Notes: generated by a model not told the origin, from the letters alone. Positions 17,691 through 27,028 are shown, counted from the first letter of the stretch. The stretch is DNA of 64,000 nucleotides from Rhodobacteraceae bacterium Alg231-04 (GCA_900143635.1 FREY01000006.1:62001-126000), one strand, 5' to 3'. Program-made: numbers and translations.

Positions 17691-18800
17691 TTGACTGAGA
17701 CCTCCCCGCCTGCTGCCCCCGAAGAAATCCATCGTTTTCCCTGCGACCAATGCGGGGCGGACTACCGGTTTGACCCACAGGCCAGCGCGCTTATCTGCGG
17801 CCATTGCGGTCACAGCGAGCAAATATCAAATGGCCCCTGGGGCGGTGGCGCCCTGCGCGAGCTGGATTTTGACACGGCCATTGCCGAGGCGCTGCCCGCT
17901 GCCGAGATCGAGGTGACCCGCGTCTCTACCTGCACCAACTGCGCGGCACAGGTAGAGTTTGACCCGGAAACCCACGCCGCTGAATGCCCCTTCTGTGCGA
18001 CACCCGTTGTGACAGACACCGGCACCAGCAGGCACATTAAACCCAAGGGCGTGCTGCCCTTTATTACCGACGAACGCGCCGCCCATGAGGCCATGACTCT
18101 CTGGTTGGGCAAGCTTTGGTTCGCCCCAAACGGGTTGAAGGAATACGCTCGCAAGGGCCGCCGGATGCAGGGGATTTATGTGCCCTACTGGACCTTCGAC
18201 GCCCAAACCAAAACCCGCTACACAGGCCAGCGCGGCACCGTTTACTATGAAACCGAAACCCGCATGGTGGATGGCAAACCCGAGATGCGTCAGGTCGCCA
18301 AAGTGCGCTGGACACCCGCCGCAGGCCGGGTCGCGCGGTTCTTTGATGACGTGCTGGTTCTGGCTGCCCGCAGTCTGCCAAAACGCTATACCGAAGCGCT
18401 GGAACCCTGGGATCTGTCTGCGCTGGAACCCTACCAGCCGCAGTACCTCGCCGGGTTCCGGGCCGAAGCCTACACGGTCGAGCTGCAAGAAGGCCGCAAG
18501 GAGGCGCGCGCCAAGATGGACCGGGTGATTGAACGCGATGTGCGTTTCGACATTGGCGGCGACCGGCAGCGCATCACAACGCTGGCAACAGATGTGTCGG
18601 ACGTCAGTTTCAAACATATCCTACTACCGGTCTGGCTCGCGGCCTACAAATACCGCGGCAAGACCTATCGCTTTGTCGTCAACGGCCAGTCCGGACGTGT
18701 GCAGGGCGAACGGCCGTGGTCTGTCTGGAAAATTGCCACGGCCACGGTCCTCGCCCTGACGGTTGCAGCAATAATTGGCTACATTGCCGCCCAACAATAA
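17691..18800 (+). CDS. zinc-ribbon protein with C-terminal transmembrane anchor
   Basis: A 369-residue protein that begins at TTG; no better start is visible in frame. Two zinc ribbons occupy the N-terminal 110 residues: CDQCGADYRFDP...LICGHCG and CTNCAAQVEFDPETHAAECPFC. The middle has the GIYVPYWTFDAQTKTRYTGQRGTVYYETETRMVDGKP segment seen in YdjG/primosomal-helicase-like annotated relatives; I see no helicase motor here. The last 22 residues (ATATVLALTVAAIIGYIAA) form one transmembrane helix, so the zinc ribbons should face the cytoplasm. It follows the SPFH gene, which parallels the Bacillus ydjG-ydjI pair. Confidence 0.75.
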   Translation: MTETSPPAAPEEIHRFPCDQCGADYRFDPQASALICGHCGHSEQISNGPWGGGALRELDFDTAIAEALPAAEIEVTRVSTCTNCAAQVEFDPETHAAECPFCATPVVTDTGTSRHIKPKGVLPFITDERAAHEAMTLWLGKLWFAPNGLKEYARKGRRMQGIYVPYWTFDAQTKTRYTGQRGTVYYETETRMVDGKPEMRQVAKVRWTPAAGRVARFFDDVLVLAARSLPKRYTEALEPWDLSALEPYQPQYLAGFRAEAYTVELQEGRKEARAKMDRVIERDVRFDIGGDRQRITTLATDVSDVSFKHILLPVWLAAYKYRGKTYRFVVNGQSGRVQGERPWSVWKIATATVLALTVAAIIGYIAAQQ

Positions 18801-18989
18801 ACCAACCGGGCCCTCTTACGGATTGCCCACCCAAGGTTTCTTGAAAATCCTTGCACCGCGCCTGACGCGTAGTGCCCGCGCCACCGGTCAGACCCGTTCC
18901 GTGACCCCGGCTCCGGAAGGCCGCATCCCGCTTGCAGTTCCCTTCCGAACATGGTTTTCACAGGCAGCCCTCCCGTCAAGGATACCAAT

Positions 18990-19436
18990 ATGCGCGCCCT
19001 CATTCAACGTGTCAGCGAAGCCTCCGTCACCGTCGACGACGAGATCACCGGAGAGATCGGCGCCGGGCTGCTGATCCTGATCTGCGCAATGCAGGGCGAC
19101 AGCGAAGCAGAGGCCGACACCCTCGCTGCCAAAATCTCCAAGCTGCGCATATTTCAGGACGAGGCGGGCAAGATGAACCGTTCGGTGCTGGACATCAGCG
19201 GCGCCGCCCTTGTGGTCAGCCAGTTCACCCTTGCCGCAGACACCCGCCGCGGCAACCGGCCCGGTTTTTCCACCGCCGCCCGCCCCGAGGATGGCAAGCG
19301 GCTCTATGAATACTTTGCCGAGCAACTCCGCGCTTTGGCGGTGCCGGTCGCCACGGGCCGGTTTGGTGCCGACATGAAAGTCCGGCTGCTGAACGATGGG
19401 CCTGTCACCATCTGGATGGACACGGACGACCGCTAG
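18990..19436 (+). CDS. dtd: D-aminoacyl-tRNA deacylase
   Basis: A 148-residue homodimeric enzyme that removes D-amino acids (and glycine) mischarged on tRNA. It has the two DTD hallmarks: [17 protein letters not shown] in the middle and [11 protein letters not shown] near the C-terminus, which forms the cross-subunit Gly-cisPro site. The N-terminal [16 protein letters not shown] is near-invariant in the family and fixes the start at 18990. It follows the zinc-ribbon gene after 189 bp of unremarkable sequence and is probably a separate unit. Confidence 0.96.
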   Translation: MRALIQRVSEASVTVDDEITGEIGAGLLILICAMQGDSEAEADTLAAKISKLRIFQDEAGKMNRSVLDISGAALVVSQFTLAADTRRGNRPGFSTAARPEDGKRLYEYFAEQLRALAVPVATGRFGADMKVRLLNDGPVTIWMDTDDR

Positions 19437-19468
19437 GTCGCCACCGCACTCGGGCTGAATTGCTTTTG

Positions 19469-19485
19469 GCTGCACCTCATGCAGC
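19469..19485. terminator. hairpin downstream of dtd
   Basis: GCTGCA (19469-19474) and TGCAGC (19480-19485) pair around a CCTCA loop. With a one-base bulge, the stem can extend into the flanking TTTG/CAAA. It lies about 30 bp after the dtd stop. No long T-run follows, so it is only a possible transcription end. Confidence 0.3.
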
Positions 19486-19703
19486 AAACCGTCAGCCCCC
19501 GCCGCTGCACAGGGAGTACGAGAGTGCACCGGAAATGCCAGGGCAAATTCAGGGCTGGATTGTTGGCTTCCGGCAATTTGCGCAACCACGACCTGCATCC
19601 TCGGCCATGCTCTGATTTCAACTTTTGAAATCTGTTGGGGATGCCTGAAAACGACATCCTCCCCGGGCTAGACAAGCCAATCCACGAGCGGGAAAGTCGT
19701 GGA

Positions 19704-21701
19704 ATGAAACAATCATCCAACACGCTCCGCGAAATCACCGAACTGCCCGACGTCGGCATAACCCTCAGCGACGGATGCCGCCTGTCGGCCCGCATCTGGC
19801 GTCCCAAGGATGCAGATGAGGCACCAGTTCCGGCCATTCTGGAGTATCTGCCCTATCGCAAACGCGATGGCACTTGCGCCCGCGATGCCTTGACCCACCC
19901 CTATCTGGCAGAGCGCGGCTATGCCTGCATTCGCGTCGATATGCGCGGCAACGGCGATAGCGAAGGGCTGATGGAGGACGAATATACCCAGCAAGAACAG
20001 GAGGATGCAGTCGAGGTGATCAACTGGCTGGCCGCCCAGCCCTGGTGCAGCGGCGCGGTGGGCATGATGGGGATCAGCTGGGGCGGCTTCAACGCGCTGC
20101 AGGTCGCGGCCCTGCAGCCTGAGCCGTTGAAGGCGATCATCACGCTCTGCTCCACGGCCGACCGATATGCGGATGACATCCACTACAAGGGCGGCTGCCT
20201 GCTAAACGAAAACCTCGGCTGGGGCGCGACCATGTGGGCATATTCCTCGCGCGGGCCGGATCCGGCGCTGGCCCCGGAGAAATGGCGCGACATGTGGCTG
20301 GAGCGGCTGGAGAACGAGCCCTTCCTTCCCGCCACTTGGTTGCAGCACCAGACCCGCGATGCCTATTGGCAGCATGGCTCTGTCTGCGAGGATTACACAG
20401 CCATAAAGGCCGCGACTTTGGCCGTCGGCGGCTGGGGCGATGCCTACAAGAACACCGTGCCGACGCTGGTCGAAAACCTCTCGGCGCCGGTCAAGGGTAT
20501 CAACGGGCCATGGGTTCACAAGTATCCGCATTTTGCTGTGCCCGAGCCGCGTATCGGCTTCCTGCAGGAGGCGCTGCGCTGGTGGGATCGCTGGCTGAAA
20601 GACATCGACACCAAAGTAGAAGGCGACCCTGATTATCGCGCCTATCTGATGGACGGTGTGCGCCCCGCCACCTGGTACAGCGAAAGACCGGGACGCTGGA
20701 TTGCCGAAAAGACCGGCGCCACTTCGCATCTGCCGGTTGAGACATTGCACCTAAGCAACGCGGGGCTTGGTGCAGAAGCGCCCTTGTCGCGAACCGTGGC
20801 CTCACCGCAGGATACCGGCATGGAAGCAGGCGAGTACTGCGCTATCTGGCTGGGACCCGAGCTGCCCGGTGATCAGCGCAGCGATGATGCGCGTTCGGCC
20901 TGTTTTGACACGGCGCCGCTGGCGCAGGATATGGATATCATCGGCGCGCCAAAGATCCGGCTGCGCCTTTCGGCAGACCGCCCGCAGGCGCAGATCGCGG
21001 TGCGGCTGAACCATCTGCACCCGGACGGTGCCTCGACCCGGATCACCTACGGCGTGCTCAACCTTTCCCACCGCGACAGCCACGCCAAACCACAACCTCT
21101 GGAGCCGGGGAAGGCCCACGACATCGACCTTGATCTCGACCATATTGCCTACCGGGTGCCTGCCGGGCACCAGCTGCGGCTGGCCATCTCCACCAGCTAT
21201 TGGCCGCTGATATGGCCCAGCCCCGAGGCTGCAGCCGTGACCCTGTTGGACGGGGTTGCCGAACTGCCGCAGCGCCCATCAGGCGACGCCGATGAATGGT
21301 CTTTTGAGCCACCAGAAATGGCAGCCGAATGGCAGGTCGAAACCCTGCGGGACCCCACCAGCAGCCGACAGGTTGTACGCGATCTTCCGACTGGTGAAGT
21401 GCGGCTTGAAATCACCGACGATTTCGGGTGCCGACGCGATCTGACCCACGGATTAGATAGCGGATCCACCGCCCGGGAAACCTGGACGATTCACCCCGAC
21501 GACCCGCTGTCGGCCCGCGGAATTTGCCATTGGAGCGAAGAAATGAGCCGACCTGGCATCGCGCTTCGCACCGAGACCACCTGTGAAATGTCGTCGGATT
21601 TGACCCATTTCCACCTTAAAGCGGGGCTCAAAGCATATGAAAACGGCAATCTCGTTCATAATCGCGACATCAACCTGTCCATTGAGCGGAATTGCCTTTA
21701 G
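19704..21701 (+). CDS. CocE/NonD family hydrolase (X-prolyl dipeptidyl acyl-aminopeptidase type)
   Basis: A 665-residue serine hydrolase with an N-terminal alpha/beta-hydrolase domain and a C-terminal jelly-roll domain. The nucleophile elbow GISWGG is at residues 123-128 (Ser125), after the family strand RVDMRGNGDSEG. The C-terminal part has APKIRLRLSADRPQAQIAVRLNHLHPDGASTRITYGVLNLSHR, typical of the X-Pro peptidase C-terminal fold. There is no signal peptide, so it should act in the cytoplasm on amides or esters. ATG at 19704 has GGGAA upstream; an ATG at 19641 is an alternative. It precedes a peptide-type ABC importer in the same direction, so it probably cleaves what that importer brings in. 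Confidence 0.85.
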   Translation: MKQSSNTLREITELPDVGITLSDGCRLSARIWRPKDADEAPVPAILEYLPYRKRDGTCARDALTHPYLAERGYACIRVDMRGNGDSEGLMEDEYTQQEQEDAVEVINWLAAQPWCSGAVGMMGISWGGFNALQVAALQPEPLKAIITLCSTADRYADDIHYKGGCLLNENLGWGATMWAYSSRGPDPALAPEKWRDMWLERLENEPFLPATWLQHQTRDAYWQHGSVCEDYTAIKAATLAVGGWGDAYKNTVPTLVENLSAPVKGINGPWVHKYPHFAVPEPRIGFLQEALRWWDRWLKDIDTKVEGDPDYRAYLMDGVRPATWYSERPGRWIAEKTGATSHLPVETLHLSNAGLGAEAPLSRTVASPQDTGMEAGEYCAIWLGPELPGDQRSDDARSACFDTAPLAQDMDIIGAPKIRLRLSADRPQAQIAVRLNHLHPDGASTRITYGVLNLSHRDSHAKPQPLEPGKAHDIDLDLDHIAYRVPAGHQLRLAISTSYWPLIWPSPEAAAVTLLDGVAELPQRPSGDADEWSFEPPEMAAEWQVETLRDPTSSRQVVRDLPTGEVRLEITDDFGCRRDLTHGLDSGSTARETWTIHPDDPLSARGICHWSEEMSRPGIALRTETTCEMSSDLTHFHLKAGLKAYENGNLVHNRDINLSIERNCL

Positions 21702-21749
21702 AAACCCTGAACTAAGCCCCCGTGATTAATCCTTGCGAGGAGGGGACAA

Positions 21750-21764
21750 ATGCGCAAACTTTAA
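21750..21764 (+). CDS. four-codon leader minigene MRKL (candidate)
   Basis: ATG CGC AAA CTT TAA follows an unusually strong ribosome site, GAGGAGGGG at 21737-21745. It ends 56 nt before the ABC binding-protein gene. A small hairpin (GGCGC/GCGCC, 21782-21796) lies between it and the next gene. It may be a translated leader that tunes the downstream operon, or the remnant of a lost gene start. Confidence 0.35.
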   Translation: MRKL

Positions 21765-21820
21765 ACAGCCAATCAAAAAACGGCGCGTCCAGCGCCTGAA
21801 CTGACAACCGGGAGAATTCC

Positions 21821-23404
21821 ATGAAAGATCAATTACAGTACCTCGCCACTCGCGCGGCAGCGGGCCTCATGGGCCGCCGCGAATTCCTCGGCCGCGCAGC
21901 TGCACTGGGTGTCACAGCCGCCACTGCCAACATGCTTCTGTCCGGCGCCGTCAAGGCTGCTGGTGTCAAAAAGGGCGGCACCATCAAGGTCGGCATTCAG
22001 GGCGGCGGCGCCTCGGACAGCCTCGACCCGGCACTGGGCGCAAATGCCACCGCCAGCCAAGTGACACGCCTATGGGGCGAACCTCTGCTGGAACTGGATC
22101 CTGTCAGTGGCGTCTGGCCGCGTCTGGCGGAAAGCTTTGAAGCTTCTGCCGATGCCCGCGTCTGGACCTTCAAGATCCGCGAAGGCGTCACCTTCTCCAA
22201 CGGCAAGACCCTGACCGCCGAAGACGTGCTGGCCACATATGAGCGTCACTCCGGCGAGGAGTCCAAATCCGGTGCTCTCGGTATCATGCGCGGCATCAAG
22301 TCGATGCACGCAGGCGACGGGTTGTTCGTGATCGAACTGGAAACGCCCAATGCTGATCTGCCCTATCTGCTGTCCGATTATCACCTGGCCATCCAGCCCG
22401 ATGGCGGTAAGGATGACCCAGCGGCAGGCATCGGCACCGGCCCATACATCCTGAAATCGGTTGAACCGGGTGTGCGTTTTGTTGGTGAGAAAAACCCGAA
22501 CTACTGGGACGATTCCGTCGGACACGCCGAAACCGTCGAGCTGATCGTCATCAACGACGATACCGCCCGTGTTGCGGCGCTTCAGTCCGGTCAGGTCCAC
22601 ATGGTCAACCGCGTCCCGCCGCGGACCGCCAAACTAGTTGCCCGTGCCCCCAACGTCACCGTGCACAGCACCTCCGGCTCTGGCCACTACGTGTTCATCA
22701 TGCACTGCGACACCGCGCCTTTCGACAACAAGGATCTGCGCCTGGCGCTGAAATATGCCATCAACCGCGAAGAAATGGTCGAAAAGATCCTCTCCGGCTA
22801 TGGCTCGGTTGGCAACGACAGCCCGATCGGCGCGTCTTACCCGCTTTACACCGAACGCGAGCAGCGCAGCTACGATCCCGACAAGGCAGCCTTCCACCTG
22901 AAGCAGTCTGGCTTTGACGGCACCATTCTACTGCGCACTTCGGACAACTCCTTCCCGGGTGCACCGGATGCATCGGCGCTGTTCCAGCAGTCTGCCGCCG
23001 CCGCCGGCCTGAAGATGGAAATCAAACGCGAGCCGAACGATGGCTACTGGTCCGAGGTCTGGAACAAGCAGCCCTTCTGCACCAGCTACTGGGGCGGCCG
23101 TCCGGTTCAGGACCAGATGTTCTCGACTGCATATCTGTCGACTGCGGACTGGAACGACACTCGCTTCAAGAACGAACAGTTCGACCAGCTGCTGCTGGCG
23201 GCACGTGGCGAACTGGATACCGCAAAGCGCACCCAGATGTATGCCGACATGTCGGACATCGTCAGCGAAGAAGGCGGCCTGATCTGCCCGATGTTCAACG
23301 ACTTTGTCGACGGTTATGGCGAAGGCGTGGAAGGTATTGTTGACGCCAAGCAGGGCTTCGATCTGAACAACTTCTATGCACCTCTGAAAATGTGGCTCGC
23401 ATAA
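21821..23404 (+). CDS. peptide-type ABC transporter substrate-binding protein, Tat-exported
   Basis: A 527-residue SBP_bac_5 family protein. The N-terminus has a twin-arginine signal (GRREFLGRAAALGVTAATANMLLSGAVKAAG, RR at residues 19-20), so export as a folded protein is expected. The mature protein shows the DppA/OppA pattern: SLDPALGANATASQVTRLWGEPLLELDP, REGVTFSNGKTLTAEDV, GTGPYILKSVEPG and DLRLALKYAINREEMVEKILSGYGSVGNDSPIG. It should deliver peptides or similar amides to the two permeases that follow (4 bp gap to the first). GGGAGA precedes the start. Confidence 0.92.
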   Translation: MKDQLQYLATRAAAGLMGRREFLGRAAALGVTAATANMLLSGAVKAAGVKKGGTIKVGIQGGGASDSLDPALGANATASQVTRLWGEPLLELDPVSGVWPRLAESFEASADARVWTFKIREGVTFSNGKTLTAEDVLATYERHSGEESKSGALGIMRGIKSMHAGDGLFVIELETPNADLPYLLSDYHLAIQPDGGKDDPAAGIGTGPYILKSVEPGVRFVGEKNPNYWDDSVGHAETVELIVINDDTARVAALQSGQVHMVNRVPPRTAKLVARAPNVTVHSTSGSGHYVFIMHCDTAPFDNKDLRLALKYAINREEMVEKILSGYGSVGNDSPIGASYPLYTEREQRSYDPDKAAFHLKQSGFDGTILLRTSDNSFPGAPDASALFQQSAAAAGLKMEIKREPNDGYWSEVWNKQPFCTSYWGGRPVQDQMFSTAYLSTADWNDTRFKNEQFDQLLLAARGELDTAKRTQMYADMSDIVSEEGGLICPMFNDFVDGYGEGVEGIVDAKQGFDLNNFYAPLKMWLA

Positions 23405-23408
23405 ACAG

Positions 23409-24365
23409 ATGGGCCCCGCACTGAAACTTGTGGTCCAGCGCGTAGCGCTGGGCCTGCTCCTATTGCTCGCGTGTTCGGTTCTGATCTTTACCGGCACGAT
23501 GATCCTGCCCGGTGACGTGGCCCAGTCCATTCTTGGCCAGTCTGCCACCCCCGAAGCCCTCGCCAACCTCCGCGAGGAACTCGGCGTTAACGACCCCCCT
23601 GTTCAGCGTTATTTCGAATGGCTTTTCAACGCCCTGCAAGGTGACCTTGGCACCGCGCTGACCAATGGCCGCTCGATCACCGAAAGCATCGGTAGCCGAC
23701 TGAGCAACACGCTGTTCCTGGCCTTCTGGGCCGCTATAATCTCGGTACCATTGGCGATTTTCCTTGGCCTTCTGGCTGTTCGTTACAAGGACCGCTGGCC
23801 CGACAAGCTGATTTCGGCCGTCACATTGGCGTCGATCTCTATCCCAGAGTTTCTGATCGGCTATCTGCTGATGTATCTGGTCGCAGTGAAACTGCGCTGG
23901 TTCCCCTCCGTGTCAATGATCAACGATTCCATGACCTTGGGCGAGAAACTGTCGTCGATTGCCATCCCCGTTGCGGTGCTGACCCTTGTGGTTCTGGCCC
24001 ATATGATGCGCATGACCCGTGCGGCGATCCTGAACGTGATGCAATCGGCCTATATTGAGACCGCCGAGTTGAAGGGTCTGAACATGTTTCAGGTCATCCG
24101 CCGCCACGCCTTCCCGAACGCCATTGCACCGATCGTGAACGTGGTGATGCTGAACCTCGCCTATCTGGTGGTCGGCGTTGTGGTGATCGAGGTGGTCTTC
24201 ACCTATCCCGGCATGGGCCAGTATCTGGTCGACCATGTGTCCAAACGTGACGTGCCTGTGGTGCAAGCCTGTGGCCTGATCTTTGCCGCCGTCTACATCG
24301 GCCTGAACCTGATCGCTGACGTTGTGTCGATCCTGTCCAACCCGCGCCTGAGGCATCCGAAATGA
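23409..24365 (+). CDS. peptide-type ABC transporter permease (DppB-like)
   Basis: A 318-residue inner-membrane permease with six predicted helices. The periplasmic loop LPGDVAQSILGQSATPEALANLREELGVNDPPVQRYFEWL and the cytoplasmic EAA coupling loop (AYIETAELKGLNMFQVIRRHAFPNAIAPIVNVV) place it in the DppB/OppB subfamily. It begins 4 bp after the binding-protein gene and overlaps the next permease by ATGA. Confidence 0.93.
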   Translation: MGPALKLVVQRVALGLLLLLACSVLIFTGTMILPGDVAQSILGQSATPEALANLREELGVNDPPVQRYFEWLFNALQGDLGTALTNGRSITESIGSRLSNTLFLAFWAAIISVPLAIFLGLLAVRYKDRWPDKLISAVTLASISIPEFLIGYLLMYLVAVKLRWFPSVSMINDSMTLGEKLSSIAIPVAVLTLVVLAHMMRMTRAAILNVMQSAYIETAELKGLNMFQVIRRHAFPNAIAPIVNVVMLNLAYLVVGVVVIEVVFTYPGMGQYLVDHVSKRDVPVVQACGLIFAAVYIGLNLIADVVSILSNPRLRHPK

Positions 24366-25219
24366 AGAACATCCCAATCTCTGCTTTGATCGGGCTGTTC
24401 CTCACGGCCCTCTACTTCCTGACTGCGCTTTTTGCCCCCCTGCTCGCCCCTTATGGTGTGGCTGAGGTGGTTGGCGACGTCTGGGAGCCGTCCCGGATTG
24501 AAATCATGCTGGGCATTGCCCCGGAGGGTTTCACAGAATCCGACTACTGGCTCGGTACCGACAACATCGGTCGCGATCTCTTGTCCCGGATGATCTATGG
24601 CGGGCGCACCACGATCTTTGTCGCCACGGCAGCAACGATCCTGTCCTTCACCCTCGGCTCTGTCCTCGGCTTCTTTGCCGCGGTGATGGGCGGCTGGGTG
24701 GATCAGGTGCTGTCACGCTTCGTTGATCTGGTGATGTCGATCCCGACGCTGATCTTTGCCCTGGTGGTGCTGTCGGTGATGCCGGTGACCATTCCGATCC
24801 TGATCCTTGTGATGGGTCTGTTGGACTCCACCCGTGTGTTCCGTCTGGCCCGCGCCGTGGCTGTCGACATCGAGGTGATGGACTACGTCGAGGCAGCCCG
24901 TCTGCGCGGCGAGAAAACCGCCTGGATCATCTTCCGCGAAATTCTGCCCAACGCCCTGTCACCGCTGGTGGCGGAAATGGGGCTGCGGTTCATCTTCGCG
25001 GTTCTCTTTGTCTCTACGCTCTCTTTCCTCGGCCTTGGCATTCAGCCACCGGCAGCGGACTGGGGCGGCATCGTGAAAGAGAACAAGGAAGGCATTGTCT
25101 ATGGCATCCCGGCTGCCCTGATCCCCGCCGTGGCCATCGCCACGCTGGCGATCTCGGTCAATCTGGTTGCTGACTGGGTGCTGAACCGCACCACCTCGCT
25201 GAAAGGAGGCCGCGGATGA
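24362..25219 (+). CDS. peptide-type ABC transporter permease (DppC-like)
   Basis: A 285-residue permease, partner of the DppB-like protein. It has the DppC signature YWLGTDNIGRDLLSRMIYGGRTTIFVA near residue 60 and the EAA loop DYVEAARLRGEKTAWIIFREILPNALSPLVAEMGLRF. It ends with a LADWVLNRT-type helix and a short basic tail. Both ends overlap neighbours by 4 nt, so the two permeases and the ATPase are translationally coupled. Confidence 0.93.
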   Translation: MKNIPISALIGLFLTALYFLTALFAPLLAPYGVAEVVGDVWEPSRIEIMLGIAPEGFTESDYWLGTDNIGRDLLSRMIYGGRTTIFVATAATILSFTLGSVLGFFAAVMGGWVDQVLSRFVDLVMSIPTLIFALVVLSVMPVTIPILILVMGLLDSTRVFRLARAVAVDIEVMDYVEAARLRGEKTAWIIFREILPNALSPLVAEMGLRFIFAVLFVSTLSFLGLGIQPPAADWGGIVKENKEGIVYGIPAALIPAVAIATLAISVNLVADWVLNRTTSLKGGRG

Positions 25220-26853
25220 GCGAACCTTTGTTGAAAGTCCGCGGGCTGAAGATCGGTGCCACGGTCTACCCGCCGGGTGAAAAACCCCATGACATCGAAA
25301 TTGTGCACGGGGTCGATTTCGACCTCGAGCGCGGCAAGGTGCTGGGGCTGATCGGTGAGTCCGGCGCTGGTAAATCCACCATCGGTCTGGCCTCCATGGC
25401 CTACGGGCGAGGTGGCGTCAAAATCACCGGCGGTGAGGTCTTCGTCAATGGCCGCGACATCTTGAAAACCGGGCTTGGCGATATCCGCAAGTTGCGCGGC
25501 GGTGAGGTGACTTACGTCTCGCAATCGGCGGCGGCATCCTTCAACCCGGCCAAAAAGATCATGGAGCAGGTTGTTGAAGCGGCGGTGGAACAAAAGAAGT
25601 TCTCCCGCAAGGACGCTGAAGCCCGTGCACGTGTTCTGTTTGCCAAGCTGGGTCTGCCCGACCCGGACAATATCGGCGAACGCTACCCGCACCAGGTCTC
25701 CGGTGGTCAGCTACAACGCTGCATGACCGCGCTGGCGCTCTGCCCCGAACCCGATCTTGTGGTCTTTGATGAGCCGACAACCGCGCTGGATGTGACCACG
25801 CAAATCGACGTTCTGATGGCCATCAAGGAAGCCATCCGCGACACCGGCGTGGCGGCGCTCTACATCACCCATGACCTTGCGGTTGTGGCGCAGGTGAGCG
25901 ACGACATCATGGTGCTGAAGATGGGCAACACGGTCGAATACGGCTCGGTTGATCAGATCATCAACAACCCTCAGGAGGAGTATACTCAGGCGCTTGTCTC
26001 AGTCCGCTCCATCGATCACGAGGAAAAAGCCCCGACCGCCGATCCGGTGCTGAGCGTGCGCAATATCACCGCGCGCTATAAAGGCACTAATTTTGATGTT
26101 CTGAAAAACGTCAATGTCGATCTCTACCCCGGCCAGACACTGGCGATTGTGGGCGAGTCCGGGTCGGGCAAGTCGACGCTGGCCCGTGTGATCACCGGCC
26201 TTCTGCCGCCCAGTCAGGGCGATATCGAGTTCGCAGGCCGCACCCTGTCACCCGATCTGAAGGGGCGTTCGCGCGAAGATCTGCGCGAATTGCAGATGAT
26301 CTACCAGATGGCCGATGTGGCGATGAACCCGCGTCAGACCGTGGGCACCATCATTGGCCGCCCGCTGGAATTCTACTTTGGCCTACGTGGCGCAGAGAAG
26401 AAGAAGCGCATCATTGAGCTCTTGGACGAGATCGAACTGGGCGAGGCATTCATGGACCGCTACCCGGCGGAACTGTCCGGTGGTCAGAAGCAGCGCGTCT
26501 GTATTGCCCGCTCGCTTGCCGCCAAGCCCAAGATGATCATCTGCGACGAGGTCACCTCGGCGCTCGATCCTCTGGTGGCGGACGGCATCCTCAAGCTGAT
26601 GCTGAACTTGCAGAAGATCGAGAACGTGGCCTATCTGTTCATCACCCACGATCTGGCGACGGTGAAAGCCATCTCCGACAATATCGCGGTGATGTATCAG
26701 GGTCAGGTGCAGCGCTATGGCGGCAAGACCGAAGTTCTGAGCCCGCCGTTCGACGACTACACCGACCTCTTGCTCAGCTCGGTGCCGGAAATGCGGCTCG
26801 GCTGGCTGGAAGAGGTGGTCGCCCACCGCAAGATGGAGAGCGCGGGGAACTGA
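25216..26853 (+). CDS. fused dual ABC ATP-binding protein (DppD-DppF type)
   Basis: A 545-residue protein with two complete ABC ATPase domains, corresponding to separate DppD and DppF in E. coli. Domain 1 has Walker A GESGAGKST (47-55), signature VSGGQLQRCMTALAL and Walker B LVVFDEPTTALD. Domain 2 has Walker A GESGSGKST near residue 311, signature LSGGQKQRVCIARSLA and Walker B MIICDEVTSALD. The Q-loop of domain 2 reads IYQMADVAMNP instead of the more usual FQDP form. It is the last gene of the importer operon; a strong terminator follows after 24 bp. Confidence 0.93.
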   Translation: MSEPLLKVRGLKIGATVYPPGEKPHDIEIVHGVDFDLERGKVLGLIGESGAGKSTIGLASMAYGRGGVKITGGEVFVNGRDILKTGLGDIRKLRGGEVTYVSQSAAASFNPAKKIMEQVVEAAVEQKKFSRKDAEARARVLFAKLGLPDPDNIGERYPHQVSGGQLQRCMTALALCPEPDLVVFDEPTTALDVTTQIDVLMAIKEAIRDTGVAALYITHDLAVVAQVSDDIMVLKMGNTVEYGSVDQIINNPQEEYTQALVSVRSIDHEEKAPTADPVLSVRNITARYKGTNFDVLKNVNVDLYPGQTLAIVGESGSGKSTLARVITGLLPPSQGDIEFAGRTLSPDLKGRSREDLRELQMIYQMADVAMNPRQTVGTIIGRPLEFYFGLRGAEKKKRIIELLDEIELGEAFMDRYPAELSGGQKQRVCIARSLAAKPKMIICDEVTSALDPLVADGILKLMLNLQKIENVAYLFITHDLATVKAISDNIAVMYQGQVQRYGGKTEVLSPPFDDYTDLLLSSVPEMRLGWLEEVVAHRKMESAGN

Positions 26854-26877
26854 TCCCTTCCTAGGCTTATCAATTGG

Positions 26878-26912
26878 AACCGGCGTTTCTTTAGGGGCGC
26901 CGGTTTTTCTTT
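26878..26912 (+). terminator. intrinsic terminator of the peptide ABC importer operon
   Basis: AACCGGCG (26878-26885) and CGCCGGTT (26898-26905) form a perfect 8-bp stem with a 12-nt loop, directly followed by TTTCTTT. It lies 24 bp after the ATPase gene stop and is the clearest plus-strand intrinsic terminator in the window. Confidence 0.85.
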
Positions 26913-27028
26913 GCCCGGTCCCCAAAGGAATGCCGGGATTTTGTCATTTTGGGCGCAAACAGGCGGGATCGGCGCTCCCTCCCCGATAGCTTCGGACAAA
27001 AGTGAGACGTGTAAAAGGTAGAGCGCAG

